Shown in pieces: positions 17,209 through 24,824 of a stretch of 64,000 nucleotides of DNA. The DNA comes from WRAV01 sp050950205. Its GTDB lineage: Bacteria > Bacillota > Clostridia > Oscillospirales > Ruminococcaceae. The position numbers and the translations under genes are program-made. The stretch lies in assembly GCA_050950205.1 (NCBI GenBank), contig JBMNHF010000007.1, positions 62,001 to 126,000 on the forward strand, in the 5' to 3' direction. The first letter of the stretch is position 1, and each line of letters opens with the position of its first letter. Under the pieces are notes generated by a model. It was given only the letters and a program-made list of their open reading frames with translations. It was not told where the DNA came from and searched no databases.

Positions 17209-18063
17209 TCAGGCCTTACCGGAGCTTCCGGCTATCTGGATGATTTCCTTCACATCTTGCCGCAACTTTTCTTCGGCATAGGCCGAAAGGCGCCAGCTAT
17301 GACCTTGGTCGATTCCCTGTTCCAGCCCTTCCTTTAGATAGCGCAGATACGCGCACCGAATCTGTGTGCCAAAGTTGAGTTTTGCAACTCCTTGGGCGAT
17401 GGCGTCCTGAATTTGCTGTTCGCTCATGCCGGTGCAACCGTGCAAAACAAAGGGAATATCCGTAAATTTGCGGCATTGCTCCAGCACATCGATTCGAATT
17501 TGGGGTGGGCCATTGTAAAAGCCGTGGGCATTTCCGATGCCCAGCGCCAAAAAATCAGGGCTGCACAGCTCTAAAAAGCGCCGAACATCTTCCGGATTTA
17601 CTACGCTTGCTTCTTCCTGCGTATTGCTTTGAGAGTCCACCCGGGCCAATTGTCCCATCTCGGCTTCGACCGGCACGCCAAACGCATGACATACCCGCAC
17701 CACTTCAGCGGTGGTGGAAGCGTTTTCTTCCAGCGGCAGCGAGGAGCCGTCATACATAATCGACGTAAAGCCCAACTGCAGCATTTCCATGCAGTGCTGG
17801 AAGCTGTCGCCGTGATCCAGATGAATGGCCACCGGAACCGTTACTTTTTCCGCCATCCACTTGGCAGTTTGATAGAACCAGTCGTGGCCGGCATATGTTC
17901 CGGTGTTTAGGTAATGTGCCAAAATAATCGGGGAGTTAAGTTCTTCCGCAGCCATGCAGATGGCGCGAATCATATCGTAAGTGCCGCCCTGCGTATTGAT
18001 GGCAGGGACAGCATAGCCCTCTTTACAGGCTTTTTGCAGCATTTCTTTTGTTGTTGTAAGCAT
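17209..18063 (-). CDS. Class II (zinc) ketose-bisphosphate aldolase, GatY/KbaY/Fba type
   Basis: A 284-aa TIM-barrel aldolase that splits a ketose 1-phosphate or bisphosphate into dihydroxyacetone phosphate and an aldehyde. Zinc and substrate signatures are VAIHLDHGDSF near residue 80, MYDGSSLPLEEN near 103, VEAEMGQL near 134, ALGIGNAHGFY near 174, VLHGCTGM near 207 and KLNFGTQIR near 230. Length is that of the tagatose/fructose-bisphosphate class. CTGGAGTATCT precedes ATG 18063. It is flanked by a zinc dehydrogenase (25 nt upstream) and the kinase (about 105 nt downstream), so it is the likely cleavage step of the operon's pathway. Confidence 0.9.
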   Translation of the reverse strand: MLTTTKEMLQKACKEGYAVPAINTQGGTYDMIRAICMAAEELNSPIILAHYLNTGTYAGHDWFYQTAKWMAEKVTVPVAIHLDHGDSFQHCMEMLQLGFTSIMYDGSSLPLEENASTTAEVVRVCHAFGVPVEAEMGQLARVDSQSNTQEEASVVNPEDVRRFLELCSPDFLALGIGNAHGFYNGPPQIRIDVLEQCRKFTDIPFVLHGCTGMSEQQIQDAIAQGVAKLNFGTQIRCAYLRYLKEGLEQGIDQGHSWRLSAYAEEKLRQDVKEIIQIAGSSGKA

Positions 18064-18087
18064 AGATACTCCAGGGCTTTGCGCCAG

Positions 18088-19101
18088 TTAGATTTTGACT
18101 ACCACTTTCATGTAGTTTGCGGGGTTTTGGGCCATATCCTGAATGGTTGCTTCCACTTCTTCCAACCCTATCGTCTTGGTGATAATTTGGGTGGTGGGCA
18201 CCTTGTCCTCATTGACCAGTTGAACGGCCTCGGGAAACTTTGCGTTTGAGTTACGGCAAGGATAGATATCCAGTTCCTTTTGCATACAGCGCACGGTATT
18301 GATGGCCACCGGCTCGTGAGGCCATCCCACCAGAGCAATCCGCCCGCCATGGCGGACATAGTTGTGCATTTCCTGCAACACAAAAGGAGAACCCGTGCAA
18401 TCAATCATGGCATCGGCAAGCTGGCCAAACACCCTTTCCAGCTCCTGCGCCACATCGCCGTTCTTCGAGTTGAACACATGGGGAATTCCCAGCTCCTTGG
18501 CGTTGTCCAGCCGGGTCTGCAGAACATCTACCAAAATGGGCATGGCGCCGTAGTTCAGGCATGCAAAGGCTGCCAACAAACCAATGGTTCCTGCGCCAAA
18601 CACCACCACACGATCTCCTTTGGTGACTCTGGCCCGGGTAGCGCCATGGAGGCTGATGCTTAGGGGCTCCACAATGGTGGCGCGGGTAAAGCTAAGCTTT
18701 TGGGGAATGGGGTACAGCAGCTGTACCGGATGCAAAAAATACTCTGCCATCATGCCGTTTTTGTGCACGCCGCAAACCTGTAAATTGACGCAGTTATTAA
18801 AGCGTTGGGCCTTGCACATATGACACTGATTGCAGGGAACATAGGGTTCCAGCGCAACCCGATCCCCCGCCTTGAGGCCTTTGGAATTTTCTCCAATTTC
18901 CTCGATAATTCCTACACCTTCGTGGCCGATTCCGTCCACCGGATATTTCATGGTGGGGTTTACACCTTTGTAAGCAGTGACGTCCGAGCCGCAAATGCCG
19001 CACTCTTCCATTTTAATCACCGCGTATCCGGGTTGAAGGGCGGGCTTTGGCATATCTTTGATGACCATTTTACCGGGCTGTTCAATGCACAGTACTTTCA
19101 T
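18088..19101 (-). CDS. Zinc-dependent medium-chain dehydrogenase (sorbitol/threonine dehydrogenase-like)
   Basis: A 337-aa NAD(P)-dependent dehydrogenase. Catalytic zinc ligands are in CGICGSD (near 35) and GHEGVG (near 60), structural zinc cysteines in CNQCHMCKAQRFNNC (near 91), and the nucleotide-binding loop is VVFGAGTIGL (near 165). I chose ATG 19101, which overlaps the stop of the preceding short-chain dehydrogenase as ATGA and has AGAGGAAGA upstream; a TTG at 19107 is an alternative. It probably oxidises a hydroxyl of a polyol or sugar in the operon's pathway; the substrate is unknown. Confidence 0.9.
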   Translation of the reverse strand: MKVLCIEQPGKMVIKDMPKPALQPGYAVIKMEECGICGSDVTAYKGVNPTMKYPVDGIGHEGVGIIEEIGENSKGLKAGDRVALEPYVPCNQCHMCKAQRFNNCVNLQVCGVHKNGMMAEYFLHPVQLLYPIPQKLSFTRATIVEPLSISLHGATRARVTKGDRVVVFGAGTIGLLAAFACLNYGAMPILVDVLQTRLDNAKELGIPHVFNSKNGDVAQELERVFGQLADAMIDCTGSPFVLQEMHNYVRHGGRIALVGWPHEPVAINTVRCMQKELDIYPCRNSNAKFPEAVQLVNEDKVPTTQIITKTIGLEEVEATIQDMAQNPANYMKVVVKI

Positions 19102-19904
19102 TCCCAATCTTCCTCTAAATCATTTTCTCGAATATAATCCAGGCCATCAGGCATAATGCCGGTGTTCCAGCCACCATCTGCAAAGATGACCTGACCGACG
19201 ATGTAGTCAGATTCTTCGCAAGCTAAAAAGGTGGCAAGGTTGGCAATTTCTTCTACGGTTCCAAAACGGCCTATAGGGGAAACGGATAGAATTTTCTTTT
19301 CATCCAAAATACCGCTCCGCAGGGGTTTTTCCACCATTTCTGTGCGGATCCATCCGGGAGCAATGGCATTTACCTTGATGTTGTACATGGCCCATTCGGC
19401 GCCCAGCTGCATGGTGAGCAGATTGACAGCCCCCTTGGTGATGCCGTAGGGTACCCGGCCCACATTGATCATGCGGGTGTTGCCGGACGAGATGTTGATG
19501 ATGCTGCCGCCGCCATCCCGGCGCATATACCGTCCCACCGCCTGGCAGCAAAACAGCGGTGCCTTCATGTTGATGTCGATCACTTCATCCAACAGATCTT
19601 CCGGAAGCTTCATGGTGGGGCAAGGCCGTGCAATACCGGCACAGTTTACCAAGATATCGATCCGACCATATGACTGGTGGACCGCTTTTGCCATTTCGAA
19701 AATTTCGGCCCGGTTGCGCAGGTTGATATGATAAAATTCTGCGGCACTGCCCAGTTTAGCCACCACCTCGGGGCCTTCATCCAGGATATCCGCCACCACA
19801 ACACGGGCGCCTTCTTCCACATATTTTTTTGCAATGCCGTAACCTATCCCTCTGGCTCCCCCGGTGACAAGGGCCACCTTGTCCTTCAATCGGTTATAAT
19901 TCAT
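19098..19904 (-). CDS. Short-chain dehydrogenase/reductase (SDR)
   Basis: A 268-aa classical SDR. The cofactor loop TGGARGIGYG is near residue 16, NCAGIARP near 93, the active-site serine in INISSGN near 141, and the YGITK catalytic Tyr/Lys near 156. ATG 19904 (MNYNRLKDKVALVTGG) follows GGTGGTAA; more upstream codons are open but have no family similarity. The gene overlaps the next dehydrogenase by 4 nt, so the two are translated together and may perform consecutive oxidation and reduction of one carbon. Confidence 0.9.
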   Translation of the reverse strand: MNYNRLKDKVALVTGGARGIGYGIAKKYVEEGARVVVADILDEGPEVVAKLGSAAEFYHINLRNRAEIFEMAKAVHQSYGRIDILVNCAGIARPCPTMKLPEDLLDEVIDINMKAPLFCCQAVGRYMRRDGGGSIINISSGNTRMINVGRVPYGITKGAVNLLTMQLGAEWAMYNIKVNAIAPGWIRTEMVEKPLRSGILDEKKILSVSPIGRFGTVEEIANLATFLACEESDYIVGQVIFADGGWNTGIMPDGLDYIRENDLEEDWE

Positions 19905-19917
19905 ATTTACCACCACT

Positions 19918-20673
19918 TTACCACCACTTAATCTTTTCGGTAATGTAGTTGCGGTACTCAATGAATTTGGGATCGGTAATATCCCGAGGGTGAGGCAGAT
20001 CGATATACAGCTCTTCTTTGATGTTGGCAGGCTTGTTGGAGAGAATGATCACCCGCTCGGCCAGATACACCGCTTCTTCGATGTTGTGGGTGATAAAAAT
20101 AATGGTGCTGCCCAGCTCTTTCCACAGCCGAATGACCTCGTCTTCCAGATAGAAGCGCACCTTGACATCCATTTGACCATAGGGCTCATCCATCAAAAGC
20201 AGGTCGGGCTGCATGGCAAAGCTGCGCCCGATAATAATGCGCTGCTCTGCAGAAACGGAAAGCTCTCCCGGATAGGACTTGCGAAATTTTTGCAGGCCCA
20301 TTAAGTCCAAAATTTGGTTCACCCGTTTTTCGATTTCGGCTTTGGGCAGTTTTTTGATTTTTAGGCCATAAGCGATGTTTTCCTCCACCGTAAGCCAAGG
20401 CAGAGCGGAAGGCTCCTGAAACACAAAGGATATGTTGTGCTTTGCAGGGTCAGCCGGAGTGCCATCGATAAACAGATCGCCCTCGGTGGGATGGTATATC
20501 CGGGTAAGACAGTTGAGAAAGGTGGTTTTTCCGCAGCCTGTAGGCCCAACCACGCATACAAACTCATTCTCGCGGATATCAAAGCTCATATTATCTAAAA
20601 CCAAAAGGTCGCCAAACCGTTTGGTCAGGTTTTTGACCGATATTTTGACAGGGCGGTCTTGGTTTTCAGCCAT
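19918..20673 (-). CDS. ABC importer ATPase A (SsuB/TauB/NrtD class) with a degenerate signature motif
   Basis: A 251-aa ATPase of the nitrate/sulfonate/taurine importer class. Walker A GPTGCGKT (43-50), Q-loop Gln86, Walker B LLLMDEP and the switch His196 in ITHNIEEA are intact. The ABC signature reads LSVSA (138-142) instead of LSGGQ-like. Start ATG 20673 follows AAAGGAGAAGAC. The neighbouring gene encodes a second ATPase with a complementary defect, so the two probably form a heterodimer with only one fully canonical catalytic site. Confidence 0.9.
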   Translation of the reverse strand: MAENQDRPVKISVKNLTKRFGDLLVLDNMSFDIRENEFVCVVGPTGCGKTTFLNCLTRIYHPTEGDLFIDGTPADPAKHNISFVFQEPSALPWLTVEENIAYGLKIKKLPKAEIEKRVNQILDLMGLQKFRKSYPGELSVSAEQRIIIGRSFAMQPDLLLMDEPYGQMDVKVRFYLEDEVIRLWKELGSTIIFITHNIEEAVYLAERVIILSNKPANIKEELYIDLPHPRDITDPKFIEYRNYITEKIKWW

Positions 20674-20696
20674 CTTGTCTTCTCCTTTCACGGGCC

Positions 20697-21461
20697 TTAA
20701 ATGGCAAGGTCGGTGTTGCCCGAGATTTTGGTGCGCAGATACAGGAACTCGCGGCTGATCATATTCCGTGGTTTTGGCAAATCCACAGTATAAATTTCCT
20801 TTACTTTGGCAGGACATTCGCTCAGCAAAATAATGCGGTCTCCCAGATAGCAGGCTTCTTCGATATTGTTGGTGACAAAGATGACGGTGCGCTTATCTTT
20901 TTCCCAGGTTTTCAGCAGCTCTTCCTGCATGGCATAACGGGTTTGAGCATCCAGTTGGCCAAAGGGTTCGTCCATGATCAGCACCTTGGGGTTGTTGGCG
21001 TATGCCCGTGCAATCCCCACCCGCTGCTTCATACCACCGGAAAGTTGATATGGATAGGATTTTTCAAAACCCTTGAGCCCTACAAGCTCAATGTATTTCT
21101 GCGAAATTTCCCGCCGCTGAGCTTTGGGCATACCGGCAAACTTAAGTCCCAGTTCTACATTTTGCATCACGGTTTTAAAAGGCATCAAGGCCAGCTTTTG
21201 AAACACCATGGAAATTTCCGGGTTTACCCCAGTGACAGGGCTGCCCTTATAGAGCATCTGGCCGCTGGTTTTTTCCTCTAAACCTGCAATGATGTTTAAA
21301 AGAACCGTCTTGCCACAATGCCCCGGCCCCAGAATTACCAAAAATTCGCCTTCGTAAACGTCAAAGCTTACATCCTCGATGGCGGTAAAATATCCTTTCG
21401 GACTAAAAAACGTTTTGGAGATATTTTTAATCTCCAGCAGTTTTGTCAATTGCTCTTCCAC
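20697..21461 (-). CDS. ABC importer ATPase B (SsuB/TauB/NrtC class) lacking the switch histidine
   Basis: A 254-aa ATPase paired with the one above. Walker A GPGHCGKT (45-52), Q-loop, signature LSGGM (140-144) and Walker B LIMDEP are present. The switch histidine is Asn198 in FVTNNIEEA, confirmed in the codon AAC. I chose GTG 21461, which has GGTGG seven bases upstream and overlaps the permease stop by 16 nt; the open frame extends further but without similarity. In a heterodimer, its missing histidine and ATPase A's altered signature fall in the same composite site. Confidence 0.88.
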   Translation of the reverse strand: MEEQLTKLLEIKNISKTFFSPKGYFTAIEDVSFDVYEGEFLVILGPGHCGKTVLLNIIAGLEEKTSGQMLYKGSPVTGVNPEISMVFQKLALMPFKTVMQNVELGLKFAGMPKAQRREISQKYIELVGLKGFEKSYPYQLSGGMKQRVGIARAYANNPKVLIMDEPFGQLDAQTRYAMQEELLKTWEKDKRTVIFVTNNIEEACYLGDRIILLSECPAKVKEIYTVDLPKPRNMISREFLYLRTKISGNTDLAI

Positions 21462-22237
21462 GGACAAACCACCTTTTCTAATACACTTAACAGAACAGCC
21501 AACAGAGAGCCGATGATGGCAATGGTAATGACAGCCACCAGCACCAGAGCCATATCGCTGCCCTGCCAACCACGAGTTACAAGGGCCCCCAGCCCTTTTT
21601 GGGCTGCGATCATCTCGGCGGCCAGTACAGTAGTCCAGCCACTGCTGACCGAGGTGCGAATCCCTGCAAAAATCGAGGGCAGCGCTGTTGGAATGACTAT
21701 GCTGCGCAGAATTTGCCAGTTGTTGCCGCCAAATATCTTTCCAACATCAACGTTAATTGGATCCACCAAGGAAATACCCGCTGCCGTATTGATGACCAGC
21801 GGAACAAAGGTGCCGATAAACACAATCAGAATCTTGGGGAACTCGCCGATACCAAACCACATAATGACAATGGGAATCCAAGCAATGGGAGGTATAGGGC
21901 GGACAAGTTCAAAGATACTGCCCAATATGGCCTTGCAGGCGCGGTTCCATCCGATTAGAATGCCCAAGGTAATGCCTATGGTCCAGGCCAGCAACAGGGC
22001 AGTGAGCACCCGTTTTAAACTGGCCCAAGCATGGCCAAACAAAGAGGTTTTGGCAATGGGCTTTTCGAACACCCGGATCAAACGATGAAATACATCCACA
22101 GGGCCGGGCATCAGCCGCGGATTATTGGCCGAAAACAATACCCAAGCCACAATGATCAGGCCGACTGCCAAAACCGGAAGACCCCACCATATGATTAGTT
22201 GCAGGGGCGTTTTTTTCTTTTGCACATCCATATTCAT
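21446..22237 (-). CDS. ABC importer permease 1 (SsuC/TauC family)
   Basis: A 263-aa membrane protein with about six hydrophobic segments. It has the family motif PIPPIAWIPIVIMWFGIGE near residue 115 and the ATPase-contact loop near AGIRTSVSSGW (190-200). It carries nitrate, sulfonate or related anion substrates together with a second, different permease encoded 7 nt upstream. A GGGGGAGC precedes ATG 22237. Confidence 0.9.
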   Translation of the reverse strand: MNMDVQKKKTPLQLIIWWGLPVLAVGLIIVAWVLFSANNPRLMPGPVDVFHRLIRVFEKPIAKTSLFGHAWASLKRVLTALLLAWTIGITLGILIGWNRACKAILGSIFELVRPIPPIAWIPIVIMWFGIGEFPKILIVFIGTFVPLVINTAAGISLVDPINVDVGKIFGGNNWQILRSIVIPTALPSIFAGIRTSVSSGWTTVLAAEMIAAQKGLGALVTRGWQGSDMALVLVAVITIAIIGSLLAVLLSVLEKVVCPWKSN

Positions 22238-22244
22238 GCTCCCC

Positions 22245-23078
22245 CTAACGCATAGTTTTCCAGCGCAGGAAATACTTCTCCAGCGAAGAAAGCAAAGCCG
22301 ACAGCACAGCTCCGATTGCGCCGATTACCACCATGCCAACAATAACAATATCGGGGCGCGCTACGGTGCGGCCAAGCTGAATCATATAGCCAAGACCTGC
22401 GCTGGCAGCCAGCATTTCTGCCGCCACCAAGGTAGACCAGGCATTTCCCAAAGCCACGCGAATACCTGCAAATACCATGGGTAACGCCGAGGGAATTCCC
22501 ACTTTGTAAAAAATCTCAAAGTTTTTGGCTCCAAAGGTCTTCGAAACGTTAATAAGGGTTTGACTGGTTAGCTTGACGCCGGTATAGGAGTTGATCACAC
22601 AGGGCACAAATGCCGTGAAGAAAATGATCAATGCTTTTGCTTTCAGACCAATACCCATCCAAACCACTACCAGAGGAATCCATGCAATGGGTGGAATCGG
22701 ACGAATTAATTCAAAGATTGGGCGAATAAACCGGTCTGCGTATTTCCACCATCCCATAAAAAGGCCCAAGGGTATTCCGATGACAATGGCCGACAGAAAG
22801 CCGGACAAAGCCACTTGAAGACTGGCAAGAATATTGACCAACAGCACATTGCCGTCGGGTGGTTTGTTGTTAAGTTTGTAAACAAGTGTTTTTAAGATGG
22901 TAGTAGGAGCCGGCAACATTTTTTCGTTGACCAAGCCGGATTTTACAGCCAATTGCCAAATGAGTAAAAACACTAAAATTCCGGTTGCACCCATCAAAAG
23001 ATACTTGATATTATCTTTTTGCTGCTTGCTTTTCCACTGTTGTTGCAAAGCTTCCAACTGCTTTGTATCCAATGGCAT
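22245..23078 (-). CDS. ABC importer permease 2 (SsuC/TauC family)
   Basis: A 277-aa membrane protein, homologous to the next gene but clearly distinct. A soluble N-terminus of about 25 residues precedes six hydrophobic segments; family motifs are PIPPIAWIPLVVVWMGIG near 128 and AGIRVALGNAWSTLVAAEM near 206. AAGGGGGGAA lies upstream of ATG 23078. Two different permeases plus two different ATPases make a heteromeric importer rather than the usual homodimers. Confidence 0.9.
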   Translation of the reverse strand: MPLDTKQLEALQQQWKSKQQKDNIKYLLMGATGILVFLLIWQLAVKSGLVNEKMLPAPTTILKTLVYKLNNKPPDGNVLLVNILASLQVALSGFLSAIVIGIPLGLFMGWWKYADRFIRPIFELIRPIPPIAWIPLVVVWMGIGLKAKALIIFFTAFVPCVINSYTGVKLTSQTLINVSKTFGAKNFEIFYKVGIPSALPMVFAGIRVALGNAWSTLVAAEMLAASAGLGYMIQLGRTVARPDIVIVGMVVIGAIGAVLSALLSSLEKYFLRWKTMR

Positions 23079-23102
23079 GCATGCATTCCCCCCTTAAGAA
23101 AT

Positions 23103-23151
23103 CAGACCGCCACAAGCACAACACCATATCCTTTGCGCTTGCGGCAGTCTG
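23103..23151 (-). promoter_or_regulatory. Intercistronic hairpin between binding-protein and permease genes
   Basis: CAGAC-GCC-CAAGC (23103-23117) pairs with GCTTG-GGC-GTCTG (23137-23151) with two mismatches. There is no T-run. Such hairpins after a binding-protein gene commonly protect its mRNA or reduce read-through, giving more binding protein than membrane components. Confidence 0.55.
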
Positions 23152-23201
23152 TTTATTGATGTCGCAACAGTTTTGTGCTGCCGCAAGCAAACAAAGTCAG
23201 T

Positions 23202-24353
23202 TTATTTGCTGGCTGCCAGAACTTCGTTCAACAGTTTAGGCTCGGTATGTCCGAGGAATTTCTGGTCATCCCCTTCAACATAGTTGCCATATTCAATGAA
23301 GAAATCCAGAATGTTCAGCAGCTTACCTTCCATTTCGCTGTACTCTTGTCCTTCTGCCTTGTTGTTCATCATGGCACAAGCTTCCTCAAGAGTGTAGTAG
23401 GTATCAGCTTTGAGGTATTTTGCGGCTACTTCAGGTTCCATGCTGTTTCCGCTCTCATCGGTAAAGTCGATCAGATACTCAACAGCTTTTTCCTCGTTTT
23501 CCTTCATCCAGTCAAGGCTCTTGAAGTATACTTCCAAAAAGCGCTTCATAGCTTCGTACTTTTCGGGATCGGCATAGCTGTTTTTGTTGGCCATGATGTT
23601 GCACATCAGACCGGTATCGGCCATGTTACCACTGGAAACAGCCGTAAAGTTTTCGGTATCTTCCAGCATCGGGAAGGTTCCTGCAGAACCGGTAAGCACT
23701 ACAAGGTCACCTTCTCCGGCCAGGAATGCACTGTAGGCAGTGGGTACGTCCATGGCGATAAAGGTTACATCGTCGGGAGACAGACCGAATCCGCCCAGAG
23801 TTTTGAGCAGCAGATAGTGCAACACGGTTCCGGTATTGCACAAAACGGTCTTGCCCTTCCAGGAAGCAGCGTCGCCGTAGATATCAGGGTTAACGGTGTT
23901 GTTGCCCTTGCCGGCAGCTACAATGTCGGAATCGTTGCGGGCAAATACATATTGGGTACCGTTATCGGAGTTGGTGGCTCCCAAAACCACGGCATCGTAT
24001 CCCAGCACGCCGGACAGCACGCCGCCTACACCGGTAAATCCGATATCCCAGCCGTCGGAAGAAAGGGCTTCCATCTGCACGGGACCATTGGTAAACAGCA
24101 CTTCCTCCATTTCGATGCCGGCTTCTTCAAACCAGCCTTCCTGCTGTGCAATATAAATAGGAGTGTAGTTCAGGCTGCCGCTAATGCCAGAGACTGTAAT
24201 GGAATAAGTTTTTTCCGGAGCAGAAGTTGCAGGGCCTGCGTCGGAAGACGTGCTAGCTGATGCATCGGGTGTCTTGCTGGAATTGCCGCCACAACCGGCC
24301 AGCATTCCTACCAGCAAAACCAATGAAAGAATCAACGATAGTGCTTTTTTCAT
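23202..24353 (-). CDS. Substrate-binding lipoprotein of the nitrate/sulfonate-class ABC importer (SsuA/TauA-like)
   Basis: A 383-aa exported protein. The signal peptide ends at lipobox LAGC (18-21) and a Ser/Ala-rich linker follows to about residue 50. The binding domain shows PIYIAQQEGWFEEAGIEME near residue 65 and GWDIGFTGVGG near 96, the typical NMT1/SsuA layout. AGGAGGAATAAAA precedes ATG 24353. First gene of the long operon, divergent from a LacI-family regulator. The class binds sulfonates, nitrate, bicarbonate or thiamine-pyrimidine precursors; the operon content points to an organosulfonate, but this needs a ligand test. Confidence 0.88.
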   Translation of the reverse strand: MKKALSLILSLVLLVGMLAGCGGNSSKTPDASASTSSDAGPATSAPEKTYSITVSGISGSLNYTPIYIAQQEGWFEEAGIEMEEVLFTNGPVQMEALSSDGWDIGFTGVGGVLSGVLGYDAVVLGATNSDNGTQYVFARNDSDIVAAGKGNNTVNPDIYGDAASWKGKTVLCNTGTVLHYLLLKTLGGFGLSPDDVTFIAMDVPTAYSAFLAGEGDLVVLTGSAGTFPMLEDTENFTAVSSGNMADTGLMCNIMANKNSYADPEKYEAMKRFLEVYFKSLDWMKENEEKAVEYLIDFTDESGNSMEPEVAAKYLKADTYYTLEEACAMMNNKAEGQEYSEMEGKLLNILDFFIEYGNYVEGDDQKFLGHTEPKLLNEVLAASK

Positions 24354-24455
24354 TTTTATTCCTCCTGATTGTTCTCCTAAATTTTGATTACAAGACGTTG
24401 GATATTGGCTGTTTTTCCATATAATCTTTCCTCTTGCACACCTATAATATCACAA

Positions 24456-24467
24456 ATTTGCGCAAAT
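24456..24467. promoter_or_regulatory. Candidate LacI-type operator (ATTTGCGCAAAT)
   Basis: A perfect 12-bp palindrome with a central CG, in the intergenic region between the divergent regulator and binding-protein genes. A second imperfect site, CAAACGTTGG, is at 24484-24493. Both fit the CG-centred half-sites of LacI/PurR-family repressors. TATTAT read on the minus strand beside it (near 24445) could be the operon's -10 box. Confidence 0.5.
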
Positions 24468-24762
24468 CTAATTGATTTTTACGCAAACGTTGGACGTAAA
24501 TTTGCATATAATTTAATACGAAATATTATGCATTATTAATTCGGCTTTGAAAAAAGTGCACAAATTTGAGTTCATTTTTATCCCTCAATAAACGCTTTTT
24601 TAAACCTCAATTCCAAAAATTTATGCTAAATTACTTATTATTAATTATAATATTTGTTAGTTATAAATAGACGCCTTGAAGTGAAAATACGCTTTCGGGG
24701 ATTTTATTATATATAATTTTCGTAAAATGTAAATAATTATAGGAAAATTAATTGTGTCGTTA
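24468..24762. other. AT-rich divergent promoter region
   Basis: About 300 bp of very AT-rich DNA separating the operon and its regulator. Apart from the second operator-like site at 24484-24493 I see no gene or stable RNA. Confidence 0.45.
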
Positions 24763-24791
24763 TTGAGTTTTTAGTTTGTAGGTAGTATAAT
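24763..24791 (+). promoter_or_regulatory. Promoter of the LacI-family regulator gene
   Basis: TTGAGT (24763-24768), a 17-bp spacer and TATAAT (24786-24791). Transcription would start near 24798, which favours GTG 24825 over TTG 24804 as the start codon. Confidence 0.7.
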
Positions 24792-24824
24792 GTTTGCAGT
24801 AATTTGTGCAAAGTGGGTGTCGTT

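Noticed and set aside
23175..24260. 361-codon plus-strand frame opposite the binding-protein gene
   Set aside because: Shadow of a well-supported lipoprotein gene with signal peptide.
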